This document shows positions 1 to 5,983 of a DNA stretch of 7,493 nucleotides, in pieces. Position numbers and translations under genes: made by a program. The stretch's first letter is position 1. Every line of letters begins with the position of its first letter. The DNA lies in NCBI GenBank assembly GCA_013824215.1, contig PNNM01000052.1:1-7493 (forward strand), read 5' to 3'. The notes beneath the pieces were generated by a model. It ran no database searches. It saw only the letters and a list, made by a program, of their open reading frames with translations, and was not told the DNA's origin. This stretch comes from Coriobacteriaceae bacterium (GTDB taxonomy: Bacteria > Actinomycetota > Coriobacteriia > Anaerosomatales > D1FN1-002).

Positions 1-1248
1 GCCGTTGACCGAGTTGATGAGCGCGCGGCCGGGATAGACGCGCAGCGCCGCGGCGAGCGCCGCCGGGTCCGTGGTGTCGATCACCACCGGCAGGTCGGCT
101 GTGGACACGACCGCCTTCACCGCCTCGGGCAGCGTCGAGACCGCGTCCACGCCCGCCGCGCCCACGTTGACGTCGAGGGCCGCCGCGCCCTGCTCCTGCT
201 GGGCGGCGGCGTACTCGCGCACGAGCGACATCGAGCCACTGCGCAACGACTCCGCGAGCGCCTTCTTCCCGGTCGGGTTGATCCGCTCCCCCACCACCGC
301 CAGCGGCGCCCCGCCGCCGATGCGGACGCTGCCGCGCGGGCCAGCGATGACCACGCCGGCGGCGCGCTCGCGCAGGACGACCGGCTTGTCCTTGGCGAAA
401 TCCGCGATCGCGCCGGTGAACACCGGCGTCGATCCGCAGCAGGAGCCGACGACCGCCGCGCCCGCATCCACGAACCGCGCGGCGAAGGTACCCATCTCGT
501 CGGCGGTGCCGGGGAAGACCGTGACGCCGTCCTCAAGCCTCGGAAGACCGGCGTTCGGCTGCACGATGAGCGGCAGAGCAGTGGCGAGGGCCATGCGCTC
601 CACCAGCGGCAGCATCTGCTCGGGGCCGAGTCCGCAGTTCATCCCCACCGCCGAGGCGCCGGCGGCCTCGAGGATGATGGCGGCCTCCTCCGGCCCCGTG
701 CCCGAGAGGTCCATCCGGCCGCTCAGTCCGAAGGTGGCGGTGGCGAAGACCGGCAGGTCGGTGACGGACCGTGCCGCGAGCACGGCGCAGCGGGCCTCGG
801 CGATCTCCGTCATCGTCTCGATGATGATGGCGTCGGGTGAGGCGGCCGCCAGCGCGGCGACCTGCTCGGCGAACATCTCGTACAGCTCGTCGAACAGCGC
901 CGAGCCGAGCGGCTCGAGCACGAGCCCGGTGGGCCCGACGTCGGCCAGCACGTGCAACGCCCCACTGGCCAGGGCGAGGCGGACGGCGGCGCGGTTGAGC
1001 GCCTCGACCTGGTCCTCGAGCCCGTGCTCGGCGAGCTTGGCGCGGCTGCCGCCGAACGAGTTCGACGTCACGCAGTCCGCGCCTGCCAGCACGTAATTGC
1101 GGTGTATCTCGCCGACCACGTCCTCGGCGGTCGTGTTGAGGAGCTCCGGAGCGATGCCCGCCGGAATGCCGGCACGCTGCAGCATGGTCCCCATCGCGCC
1201 GTCCACGACGAGCACCTCACGCCCCAGCCTGCGCAGTATGTCCGCCAT
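1..1248 (-). CDS. metH: Cobalamin-type methionine synthase, N-terminal part (homocysteine S-methyltransferase + pterin-binding domain), cut by left edge
   Basis: The 416 visible residues start MADILRRLGREVLVVDGAMG and stay open to base 1, so the C-terminus is missing. Residues 1-290 form a homocysteine S-methyltransferase barrel. It shows the conserved VDGAMGTMLQ (15-24), GMNCG with Cys205, and GSCCGSTP with Cys270/Cys271, the three expected zinc ligands that bind homocysteine thiolate. From about 315 a pterin-binding (methyltetrahydrofolate) domain begins, with GERINPTGKK (320-329), LDVNVG (358-363) and the start of its next strands (VVIDTTDP, ALINSVNG). This order matches MetH-type methionine synthase; the cobalamin-binding domain would lie beyond the edge. 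GAGGA at 1258-1254, 5 nt upstream, supports the ATG at 1248. It lies 58 nt after the ferredoxin gene on the same strand, so it is probably the third gene of the homocysteine operon and methylates its product. A methylene-THF-reductase fusion is less likely because of the pterin domain. Confidence 0.9.
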   Translation of the reverse strand, partial: MADILRRLGREVLVVDGAMGTMLQRAGIPAGIAPELLNTTAEDVVGEIHRNYVLAGADCVTSNSFGGSRAKLAEHGLEDQVEALNRAAVRLALASGALHVLADVGPTGLVLEPLGSALFDELYEMFAEQVAALAAASPDAIIIETMTEIAEARCAVLAARSVTDLPVFATATFGLSGRMDLSGTGPEEAAIILEAAGASAVGMNCGLGPEQMLPLVERMALATALPLIVQPNAGLPRLEDGVTVFPGTADEMGTFAARFVDAGAAVVGSCCGSTPVFTGAIADFAKDKPVVLRERAAGVVIAGPRGSVRIGGGAPLAVVGERINPTGKKALAESLRSGSMSLVREYAAAQQEQGAAALDVNVGAAGVDAVSTLPEAVKAVVSTADLPVVIDTTDPAALAAALRVYPGRALINSVNG

Positions 1249-1306
1249 CTTCGTCCTCGAGCCTTTCCCAGCCACGTCCCGGTGATGGACCCGGACAGGT
1301 GATCGG

Positions 1307-1711
1307 TCAGAACCGGAGTGTGATCGCCCTTCTCGGGCAGGCGATCACGCACGCCTCGCAGTAGACGCACTTGTCCTTGTCGAACTTCAGGGCGAAGTCA
1401 TCGTCCAGGTAGAGCGCCTGTGGCTTGCACACCGCGGTGCACAGTCCGCAGACGACGCACTTCTCGTCGTCGAGACAGATGTCCGCGGCCGCCTCTGAGA
1501 CGGTGAGCCCCTCCCTCTCGAGGAACGCCAGCCCGTCGGCGAACGCCTCCTTGCGGCCGGTGAGCTCGAGCAGCATGCGCCCCTGCTGGCCCGGCTCGAT
1601 CTGGGCTCGGAGGATGTTCGGGGTCAGGTCGTAGTCCTTGACCAGGTGGTAGATGACCGGCTTGGCCGCTTGGCGAGGCGGGAAGCGCAGGTCGAATCGT
1701 TTGCGCGGCAT
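1307..1711 (-). CDS. NIL-domain 2[4Fe-4S] ferredoxin, partner of the DUF39 homocysteine synthase
   Basis: This protein has 134 residues. The N-terminal half (about 5-78) resembles a NIL domain, the small fold first named from the methionine ABC transporter ATPase. The C-terminal half is a bacterial-type double-cluster ferredoxin: Cys85-X2-Cys88-X2-Cys91-X3-Cys95 and Cys115-X2-Cys118-X2-Cys121-X3-Cys125-Pro. The same NIL-ferredoxin architecture is encoded beside DUF39 in methanogens (the MA1822 partner of MA1821), where it is needed for homocysteine formation from aspartate semialdehyde. By analogy it would supply electrons or mobilise sulfur for its neighbour. The start ATG (1711) lies 3 nt after the DUF39 stop codon. 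Its Shine-Dalgarno GAGGAGG is inside the last codons of that gene, so the two are almost certainly translationally coupled. The role is inferred from family and context. Confidence 0.92.
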   Translation of the reverse strand: MPRKRFDLRFPPRQAAKPVIYHLVKDYDLTPNILRAQIEPGQQGRMLLELTGRKEAFADGLAFLEREGLTVSEAAADICLDDEKCVVCGLCTAVCKPQALYLDDDFALKFDKDKCVYCEACVIACPRRAITLRF

Positions 1712-1714
1712 CTG

Positions 1715-2887
1715 TTAGATCGCCTCCTCGGTGCGGATCTCGAGGGGCTTGAACGACTGCGTCCCCGGTTGGGGCAGCAGCTGCAGCGGCTGCGTGAGCG
1801 AGAAGCGCTCCTCGGCGATCCAGCGCTTGAGTTCCGAGGCGATGCGCCGGGCGGCGGGCAGCGACGAGATCGGGCCCACCGGCACCTTCCTGCCGTCCAC
1901 CTCGATCTCGCCCGTGCGCAGTTGCGCGTAGGTCACGCGCCCGGGCGAGGGCCGGCTGCGGCGGTCGACACCGTAGTCGAAGATGGTCGCGGTGAGATCC
2001 GCGTCGGTGAGCGCCAGCGTGCGCGCGATCTCCTCGTCCAGCACCGGGATCGGGATACCGATGCCGACATACGCGCTCACGCCGTACTTCGTGAAGGTCG
2101 CCGCGGCGAAGAACTCGGGGCTCGCCTGCTTCAGGTCGGCTATCACCGCGATCGTGCCCGACGGGGCCATCGGCACGCCGGCCTCATCGCGCACCTGGTT
2201 GGGGTTGTGCTGCGTACCCTCCCAGGCCACGTAGCCCGCCGCGCCGGCCACGAAGCAGCGCGTCCCCACGCCGATGGTCCGGTACGTCGGGTCGTTCAGC
2301 AGCGGCGAGAGAGCGCCCGCCGAGCAGTACGTGGCGTTCGCGTACCTCGGCAGCAGCGGCCCGAGGTAGGTGTAGAGGGTGCGGTCGCTCGAGTTCACCG
2401 CCACGGCGTAGTTCTGGTAGGCGTTGCGCGGGTTGAAGAAGTATGCCTGGTTCAGGTCGTCGAGCGTCACCCACGTGTCGATCTCGGTGCGCGGGTAGCA
2501 GTCCGTCCCCGGGCCGATGGCCTTCAGGCGCACCGCTCTGCCGCGGATGAGGTCCTCGACCACGTGCGCGCCGCCGTACTCGATCCCGCGCGTCAGCGAC
2601 GGCTCGGTGATGCCGAGGTAGGTGTCCACCGCCGCCAGACCGCCGGATGCCGGCACGTCGTTCAAGGTGATCGTCTGCATCTTGATGGGCGGGTCCGAGT
2701 GCCCGAAGTTCAGGAACACCCCGGACGAGCACATCGGGCCGAACGTGCCCGTCGTGACGACGTCGACTTTCTTGGCCGCGGACTCCAGCCCGTCGGCGGC
2801 CGCCATCCCGGAGAACTCCTCCGCGGTCACCACGACGGCCTCACCTGCCGCGATGCGGGAGTTGATCTCCTCCCAGCTCTTCGCCAC
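1715..2887 (-). CDS. DUF39 family L-aspartate-semialdehyde sulfurtransferase (homocysteine biosynthesis protein)
   Basis: This 390-residue cytosolic protein matches the DUF39/COG1900 'homocysteine biosynthesis' family. Conserved stretches include TTGTFGPMCSSGVFLNFGHSD (45-65), GGAHVVEDLIRG (105-116), GPGTDCYPR (125-133) and GTRCFVAGA (208-216). The methanogen member MA1821 forms homocysteine from L-aspartate semialdehyde and sulfur through a persulfide. From memory, its two key cysteines are Cys54 and Cys131; here Cys53 and Cys130 fall at nearly identical positions. Cys188 and Cys211 are additional. At 390 residues it ends after the DUF39 core and has no C-terminal CBS pair, unlike the longer methanogen form. 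The start is GTG (2887-2885), chosen because GGAGGTGAT (2901-2893) sits just upstream and the two nearby ATGs are out of frame. It is first in the operon, behind a T-box leader. Confidence 0.93.
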   Translation of the reverse strand: MAKSWEEINSRIAAGEAVVVTAEEFSGMAAADGLESAAKKVDVVTTGTFGPMCSSGVFLNFGHSDPPIKMQTITLNDVPASGGLAAVDTYLGITEPSLTRGIEYGGAHVVEDLIRGRAVRLKAIGPGTDCYPRTEIDTWVTLDDLNQAYFFNPRNAYQNYAVAVNSSDRTLYTYLGPLLPRYANATYCSAGALSPLLNDPTYRTIGVGTRCFVAGAAGYVAWEGTQHNPNQVRDEAGVPMAPSGTIAVIADLKQASPEFFAAATFTKYGVSAYVGIGIPIPVLDEEIARTLALTDADLTATIFDYGVDRRSRPSPGRVTYAQLRTGEIEVDGRKVPVGPISSLPAARRIASELKRWIAEERFSLTQPLQLLPQPGTQSFKPLEIRTEEAI

Positions 2888-2908
2888 CGCTCATCACCTC
2901 CATGCAAA

Positions 2909-3262
2909 CACAAAAGGCCCCCGCCCTCGTCTGTCAGGGCGAGAGGCCTCATCTGTGAGGCTCCACGCGGTACCACCCGACTTCGCGGCCCCGGTCGCCC
3001 GACAGGCCGCCTCATCTCGAGCACGCGGGCCGGTGGTGTTTCCGTGACGGGCGGGACTTCGTCGCGGGGTCCGATGCTCAACAGCCCATGGTATCGGGGG
3101 CGTCCGCCCGGCATTACTCCGCGCCTTGTCGCGCGTTTCCTCCGGGTGCCTCCGGGGCCATGTTCCGCGGCTTCTCGAGCGCCGGTTCTCAGCTGCCCCG
3201 GCTCTCTGCTGGCCCTACCGGGCCGCGTACTCATCCCCATCGATGGCGTGCATATGCGGTTA
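2909..3262 (-). promoter_or_regulatory. T-box riboswitch, methionyl-tRNA type (transcription attenuation)
   Basis: Read on the minus strand, GGGG (3238-3235) pairs with CCCC (3157-3154) and CGCGGC (3227-3222) with GCCGCG (3171-3166). They enclose an internal loop AUGAGUA opposite GAACAUGG. This is the Stem I specifier loop with its AGUA/GAA S-turn, and AUG (3161-3159) is the likely specifier codon. A distal arm with AGAGAG, GCCGG/CCGGC and a UGAGAA loop fits the conserved Stem I tip. GGGTGGTACCGCG (2978-2966) is a near-perfect T-box motif. Its UGGU (2975-2972) would pair with an ACCA tRNA end, that is discriminator A, as in tRNA-Met. The terminator follows at 2949-2912. Reading CAU (His) one base earlier is less likely because tRNA-His carries C at position 73. 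The 5' end is estimated from the promoter. Confidence 0.9.
2912..2949 (-). terminator. T-box-controlled intrinsic terminator before the DUF39 gene
   Basis: On the minus strand AGGCC-UCU-CGCCCU pairs with AGGGCG-GG-GGCCU across the loop GACAGACG, followed by TTTT (2915-2912). It lies between the T-box motif and the ribosome-binding site. Uncharged tRNA held by the T-box should prevent it forming. A second short hairpin, GCCTC-ACAGAT-GAGGC (about 2961-2946), overlaps its 5' arm and could help the switch. Confidence 0.85.
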
Positions 3263-3269
3263 CCTGCGA

Positions 3270-3298
3270 ACTCTAGAGAGCACAGTGGCGCGGGTCAA
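3270..3298 (-). promoter_or_regulatory. Sigma-70-type promoter of the methionine operon
   Basis: TTGACC (3298-3293), a 17-nt spacer and TAGAGT (3275-3270) form a good housekeeping promoter on the minus strand. The predicted start of transcription, near 3262, leaves just enough leader to contain the whole T-box Stem I. It sits directly after the hairpin that closes the Nudix gene. Confidence 0.65.
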
Positions 3299-3303
3299 GC
3301 CGA

Positions 3304-3324
3304 ACCGCACCGCGAGGGTGCGGT
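3304..3324 (-). terminator. Perfect 8-bp hairpin overlapping the Nudix stop codon, possible terminator
   Basis: ACCGCACC and GGTGCGGT pair perfectly around the 5-nt loop CTCGC (minus-strand reading). The hairpin begins at the last base of the TGA stop region and is followed by TTCGGCTTG. There is no strong U-tract, so termination may be partial or Rho-assisted. Its position between the Nudix gene and the next promoter fits a transcript end. Confidence 0.5.
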
Positions 3325-3782
3325 CACGTGCCCGCGCTGACCGACTCACCCTCGGCGAGCATGGCCCGCGCCGTCGCGACGATCTCGTCGTGGTCGAACG
3401 CGAGCGGTGGCGGGTCGTCCAGCGGGAACCAGCCCGCCTCCACCGCGTCGTCGGAACCGCACACAGCGACATCTGGGTCGTCCAGCAGCGCGAGGTACGC
3501 GATCGAGATCGTCCACCCACGCGGGTCGCGCCCTCGCCGCCCGAAGACTCCGAGCGGGACGAGCGGACCGGGGTATGCGAGCCCCGTCTCCTCGAACAGC
3601 TCGCGGCGGGCGGCGTCCTCGGGCTGCTCGTACTCGTCGAGGAAGCCGCCGGGAAGCGCCCAGGCGCCCTCGTGGGGCGGACGTCCCCGCCGGATGAGGA
3701 GCACCTCGGCACGCCCGTCGCGCGCACGCACGGCCACGGTGTCCCCCGTGACTGAAGGCTGTGTGAAGTCGGTGAGTGCCAT
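3324..3782 (-). CDS. Nudix hydrolase (ADP-ribose pyrophosphatase-like)
   Basis: This 152-residue protein has a complete Nudix box at residues 46-68. It reads G46-X5-E52-X7-R60-E61-L62-F63-E64-E65-T66-G67-L68 and is preceded by the usual ALPGGF. The box binds the Mg ions that hydrolyse a nucleoside diphosphate linked to another group. RRGRPPHEGAWALPGGFLDEYE, the GRDPRGWTISIAYLAL strand (84-99) and the LAFDHDEI segment (127-134) resemble the ADP-ribose/NrtR-type subgroup rather than MutT. The substrate cannot be fixed from sequence. There is no extra winged-helix domain, so it is an enzyme and not an NrtR regulator. The ATG at 3782 is the first in frame and gives the family's normal length, though no clear Shine-Dalgarno is visible. 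It lies 54 nt after the two-CW gene and may share its transcript. Confidence 0.93.
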   Translation of the reverse strand: MALTDFTQPSVTGDTVAVRARDGRAEVLLIRRGRPPHEGAWALPGGFLDEYEQPEDAARRELFEETGLAYPGPLVPLGVFGRRGRDPRGWTISIAYLALLDDPDVAVCGSDDAVEAGWFPLDDPPPLAFDHDEIVATARAMLAEGESVSAGT

Positions 3783-3836
3783 CGCCGCAGAAGTCTACCC
3801 GAAGCTGGCGACATCGCCGCGCGCTTCTCGGCGGAC

Positions 3837-4160
3837 CTACTCCTCGGCACTCCCCGCCATCATCACGAGGAGAGGGACGTAGTCGACGTAGCTGGCGCCC
3901 TCCTCCTCCTGGACCTGCTCGAAGAAGCCGCACTTGCGGCAGAAGACGTACTTCTCGTCGAACGTGCCGCAGACCCGCCCGTCGCAGAGTGTGCCCGGCA
4001 CGACCCAGCACGCGCGGCCTGCGCATCTCCCGCCGTTGATGCCGTCGAGCCGGCCGTCGCTGGCCGCGTCGCACGCGCCCATCTCGTCCGCGCGCACGCC
4101 GCCCGGCTCGCGGCCGCAGCCCTGGTACTCCCAGCAGTTCAGCTTGCGCCCCTCGCCCAT
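3837..4160 (-). CDS. Two-CW domain cysteine-rich protein
   Basis: With the start at 4160 the protein has 107 residues and nine cysteines (9, 15, 30, 46, 51, 59, 64, 74, 77). Two Cys-Trp pairs, KLNCWEY (Cys9-Trp10) and RACWVV (Cys51-Trp52), give the family its name. GCGREPGG (14-21), DGRLDGINGGRCAGRACWVVPGTLC (36-59) and FCRKCGFFEQVQEEEG (73-88) match uncharacterised two-CW proteins known mainly from anaerobes. The cysteine pattern suggests a bound metal or iron-sulfur cluster, but no function is established. The reading frame is open upstream to 4271. I prefer the ATG at 4160 because similarity begins right after it and the longer extension is low-complexity and would run into the divergent permease's upstream region. 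It is followed by the Nudix gene on the same strand. Confidence 0.8.
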   Translation of the reverse strand: MGEGRKLNCWEYQGCGREPGGVRADEMGACDAASDGRLDGINGGRCAGRACWVVPGTLCDGRVCGTFDEKYVFCRKCGFFEQVQEEEGASYVDYVPLLVMMAGSAEE

Positions 4161-4261
4161 CAGCCCCTGCCCCTTGCCGTGAATGACCCGCGGACGTGAC
4201 GTTACAGCAAACACCACGCCGCGCGCCGCGGCCTCACGGGTATGCTTGCTGTCCCGGCAAC

Positions 4262-5209
4262 ATGACGACAAGGCGGACCATGTCCCCGGCCCGAGCGGCT
4301 CGCACCCACGGCATCAAACTCGCGATCGCGTTCGCGACCCTCTACATAGTGTGGGGCTCGACGTACCTCGCCATCCGCATCGGCGTGCAATCCGACCTGC
4401 CGCCGGCGCTCTTCGGCGGCCTGCGCCTCGTGCCCGCCGGGCTGATCCTGCTCGGCATGGCGCGCCTGCGGGGCACGCCGCTGCGGGTCTCGCGACGGGA
4501 CCTCAAGACCACCGCCGTCGTCGGCATCCTCCTGCTGTGCGGTGGCATGTACTTCACCTTCCTCGCCGAGCAGTACATCCCGTCCGGCCTGGCGGCGCTC
4601 GTGGTCGCTCTCCTGCCGTTGTGGACCGCGGCGGCCGAGTGGGTCTCGCCCGACATGGAGCGCCCGGGGCCGCTCGGCCTGGCCGGCCTCGTCATCGGCT
4701 TCTGCGGCCTCGCCCTCCTGCTGTGGCCGCGGCTGACCGGGCTGTCCGGAGGCTCCGACGAGCTCCTCGGCGTGGGCCTGCAGATCGTCGGGACGTGGCT
4801 GTGGACCGGCGGCTCCGTCTACTCCAAGAGACATCCCGTTCGCGCCAACGCGGTCGTGGTCACCGGCTACGAGATGCTCATCGCGGGTCTCGTCCTGCTG
4901 GCATGGGGCACGGTCCTGGGCGAGTGGCCCCGCATGGCGGCGGTGAACGTCACCGGCTTCGGCGCGCTCGCCTACCTGATCCTCGCGGCCGCGGTCGCCT
5001 TCACGGCGTTCGTGTGGGCGCTGCGCAACGCGCCCGCCTCACGGGTCATGACCTACGCGTTCGTGAACCCGGTCGTGGCGGTCTTCTTGGGCTGGCTCGT
5101 CCTGCGCGAGCCGGTGGACGCGTGGGTGTTCGCGGGCATGACGGTGATCGTCGCCGGGGTCGCACTGGCCACGCTGGCGCCCACGCGACCGCCGCGGCAC
5201 GCCGTCTAG
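4262..5209 (+). CDS. EamA/DMT-family permease (YedA/RhaT-like)
   Basis: The protein has about 315 residues and is very hydrophobic. It has the ten-helix, two-EamA-repeat layout of drug/metabolite transporters. The first helix carries the family signature ALYIVWGSTYLAIRIG-type sequence (about 25-40). The end of the first repeat is visible as GLVIGFCGLALLLWP. The second repeat starts near GVGLQIVGTWLWTGGSVYSKR and ends with VNPVVAVFLGWLVLREPVDAWVFAGMTVIVAGV. It should be an inner-membrane exporter or importer of a small metabolite; the substrate is unknown. The start is uncertain. A GTG at 4196 gives 337 residues, and ATGs lie at 4262 and 4280. None has a strong Shine-Dalgarno. I chose 4262 because a -10-like TATGCT (4241-4246) would place the transcript start just upstream of it, although no -35 is seen. 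It is divergent from the two-CW gene. Confidence 0.88.
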   Translation: MTTRRTMSPARAARTHGIKLAIAFATLYIVWGSTYLAIRIGVQSDLPPALFGGLRLVPAGLILLGMARLRGTPLRVSRRDLKTTAVVGILLLCGGMYFTFLAEQYIPSGLAALVVALLPLWTAAAEWVSPDMERPGPLGLAGLVIGFCGLALLLWPRLTGLSGGSDELLGVGLQIVGTWLWTGGSVYSKRHPVRANAVVVTGYEMLIAGLVLLAWGTVLGEWPRMAAVNVTGFGALAYLILAAAVAFTAFVWALRNAPASRVMTYAFVNPVVAVFLGWLVLREPVDAWVFAGMTVIVAGVALATLAPTRPPRHAV

Positions 5210-5318
5210 CAGCCGTATCCGCTCCACAGGCTCTCCACACCGCGCACCGAGGCACGCCACACCCGCCGGGCACGATATGTCCCGAGGGCAACCGTCGAGC
5301 ATGAAGGAGGGAGTGGTG

Positions 5319-5531
5319 ATGGACGCCGTAGCTATCGTTCTCGTCACGCTCGCGGCCGCCGCCTGGGCAGCCTCGGGCCGCCGTCACCGCCACGCTCCTG
5401 CCCCGGTCCGCGCCGCCGAACCCGTCCCGGCGACGCATCCGGCGCTTTCCATGGCGCGCCTGCGGTTCGCGCGCGGTGAGATCACCGCATCCGACTACCG
5501 CCGCGTCGTCGAGGCCATGCGCTTCGGGTAG
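5319..5531 (+). CDS. Small membrane-anchored SHOCT-like protein
   Basis: This is a 70-residue protein. Residues 2-18 (DAVAIVLVTLAAAAWAA) form a single N-terminal membrane helix or uncleaved signal. A basic, proline/alanine-rich linker (21-40) follows. The C-terminus MARLRFARGEITASDYRRVVEAMR (45-68) resembles a SHOCT domain, the short C-terminal 'L..RF..GEI..EEY' helix pair found at the ends of many small bacterial membrane proteins. The function of such proteins is largely unknown; oligomerisation has been suggested. The reading frame is open from 5277, but AAGGAGGG (5304-5311) with a 7-nt spacer points clearly to the ATG at 5319. It follows the permease by 109 nt and is closed by the hairpin at 5563-5606. 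Confidence 0.78.
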   Translation: MDAVAIVLVTLAAAAWAASGRRHRHAPAPVRAAEPVPATHPALSMARLRFARGEITASDYRRVVEAMRFG

Positions 5532-5562
5532 CCCTCAAACCTTCTTCCCTTCCCTTCACGTG

Positions 5563-5606
5563 CCGAGGGGCGGCGTTCCGCGATGATGCGGGAAGCCGCC
5601 CCTCGG
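5563..5606 (+). terminator. Long 19-bp hairpin after the SHOCT gene, probable terminator without U-tract
   Basis: The arms 5563-5581 and 5588-5606 share CCGAGGGGCGGC/GCCGCCCCTCGG as a perfect 12-bp base. They continue through seven more positions with one G-U pair and one mismatch, around the 6-nt loop GATGAT. A pyrimidine-rich run (5541-5557) precedes it and no T-run follows in either direction. It begins 32 nt after the stop codon. It may end the SHOCT transcript as a U-less terminator, or protect the 3' end of the RNA. Confidence 0.5.
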
Positions 5607-5943
5607 TGCGTCCCCGGCGCGCCCGCCGCGTCGGGCATCGTGTCCCTGGCGCGCTAGGCCCTCGGGTGTGACGGAGTCGAAGGCCCTTCCGCGCTCAGCC
5701 GGATACCGGGCGGACCCGAAGGGATAGCGTCCGGCCGGGGCCGCAGGAGCGCCAGGAGGGGGCGCGCCCCGCGGGGGATCCCCGGCCGGAGCCGGTCGCG
5801 CCACGAAGAGATGGCGCCCCTACACGCATTGTGGCACTCGGCCACGCCAGCGTGAAGGTCCGAGGGCCCTGAGAACACACTCGAGTGACGCCTGACGGTT
5901 CGTCTGAGCCTCTGAACAGGCACTACGTTCAACCACCTCGACC
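5607..5943. other. Gene-free stretch with clustered short palindromes
   Basis: No convincing coding region is seen on either strand; the open frames are arginine/proline-rich and match no family I recognise. Between 5759 and 5817 four short self-complementary elements follow each other: GGGGCGCGCCCC (5759-5770), GGGGATCCCC (5774-5783), CCGGC-CGGA-GCCGG (5782-5795) and GCGCCA-CGAAGAGA-TGGCGC (5798-5817). I recognise no tRNA, riboswitch or repeat family here. GC content falls sharply towards 5940, where the PadR promoter begins. Confidence 0.4.
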
Positions 5944-5955
5944 TTGACTCTAGAC

Positions 5956-5983
5956 TTGATTTTTATAGGCTTTGTCCTATACT
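5956..5983 (+). promoter_or_regulatory. Promoter of the padR-flavoprotein operon
   Basis: TTGATT (5956-5961), a 16-nt spacer and TATACT (5978-5983) form a sigma-70-type promoter in a marked AT-rich island. An alternative -35, TTGACT, lies at 5944-5949 but has no well-placed -10. Predicted transcription starts near 5990, about 30 nt before the padR ATG. Confidence 0.65.

Noticed and set aside
71..1096. Plus-strand open frame of 341 codons
   Set aside because: It is antisense to the methionine synthase gene, has low-complexity Ala/Ser/Thr composition, and the opposite strand carries conserved zinc and pterin motifs.
1646..3340. Plus-strand open frame of 564 codons
   Set aside because: It is antisense to the DUF39 gene and its T-box leader, rich in Arg/His/Val as GC-rich shadow frames are, and resembles no family. 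The minus-strand DUF39 gene has clear family motifs.
4161..4271. N-terminal extension of the two-CW protein up to 4271
   Set aside because: No similarity in the extension, no better ribosome-binding site, and it would overlap the start region of the divergent permease.
4183..5304. Alternative 373-codon frame over the permease
   Set aside because: Arg/Pro/His-rich shadow of the EamA gene in another frame; only the permease frame shows membrane helices and family signatures.
5654..5932. Minus-strand open frames in the intergenic region
   Set aside because: Arg/Pro-rich, no Shine-Dalgarno, no recognisable domain; more likely chance frames in GC-rich DNA.
5860..5945. Possible tRNA-like segment (GGTTCG and GTTCAA near 5897 and 5928)
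   Set aside because: No acceptor stem, anticodon arm or correct T-loop spacing could be built around these words.
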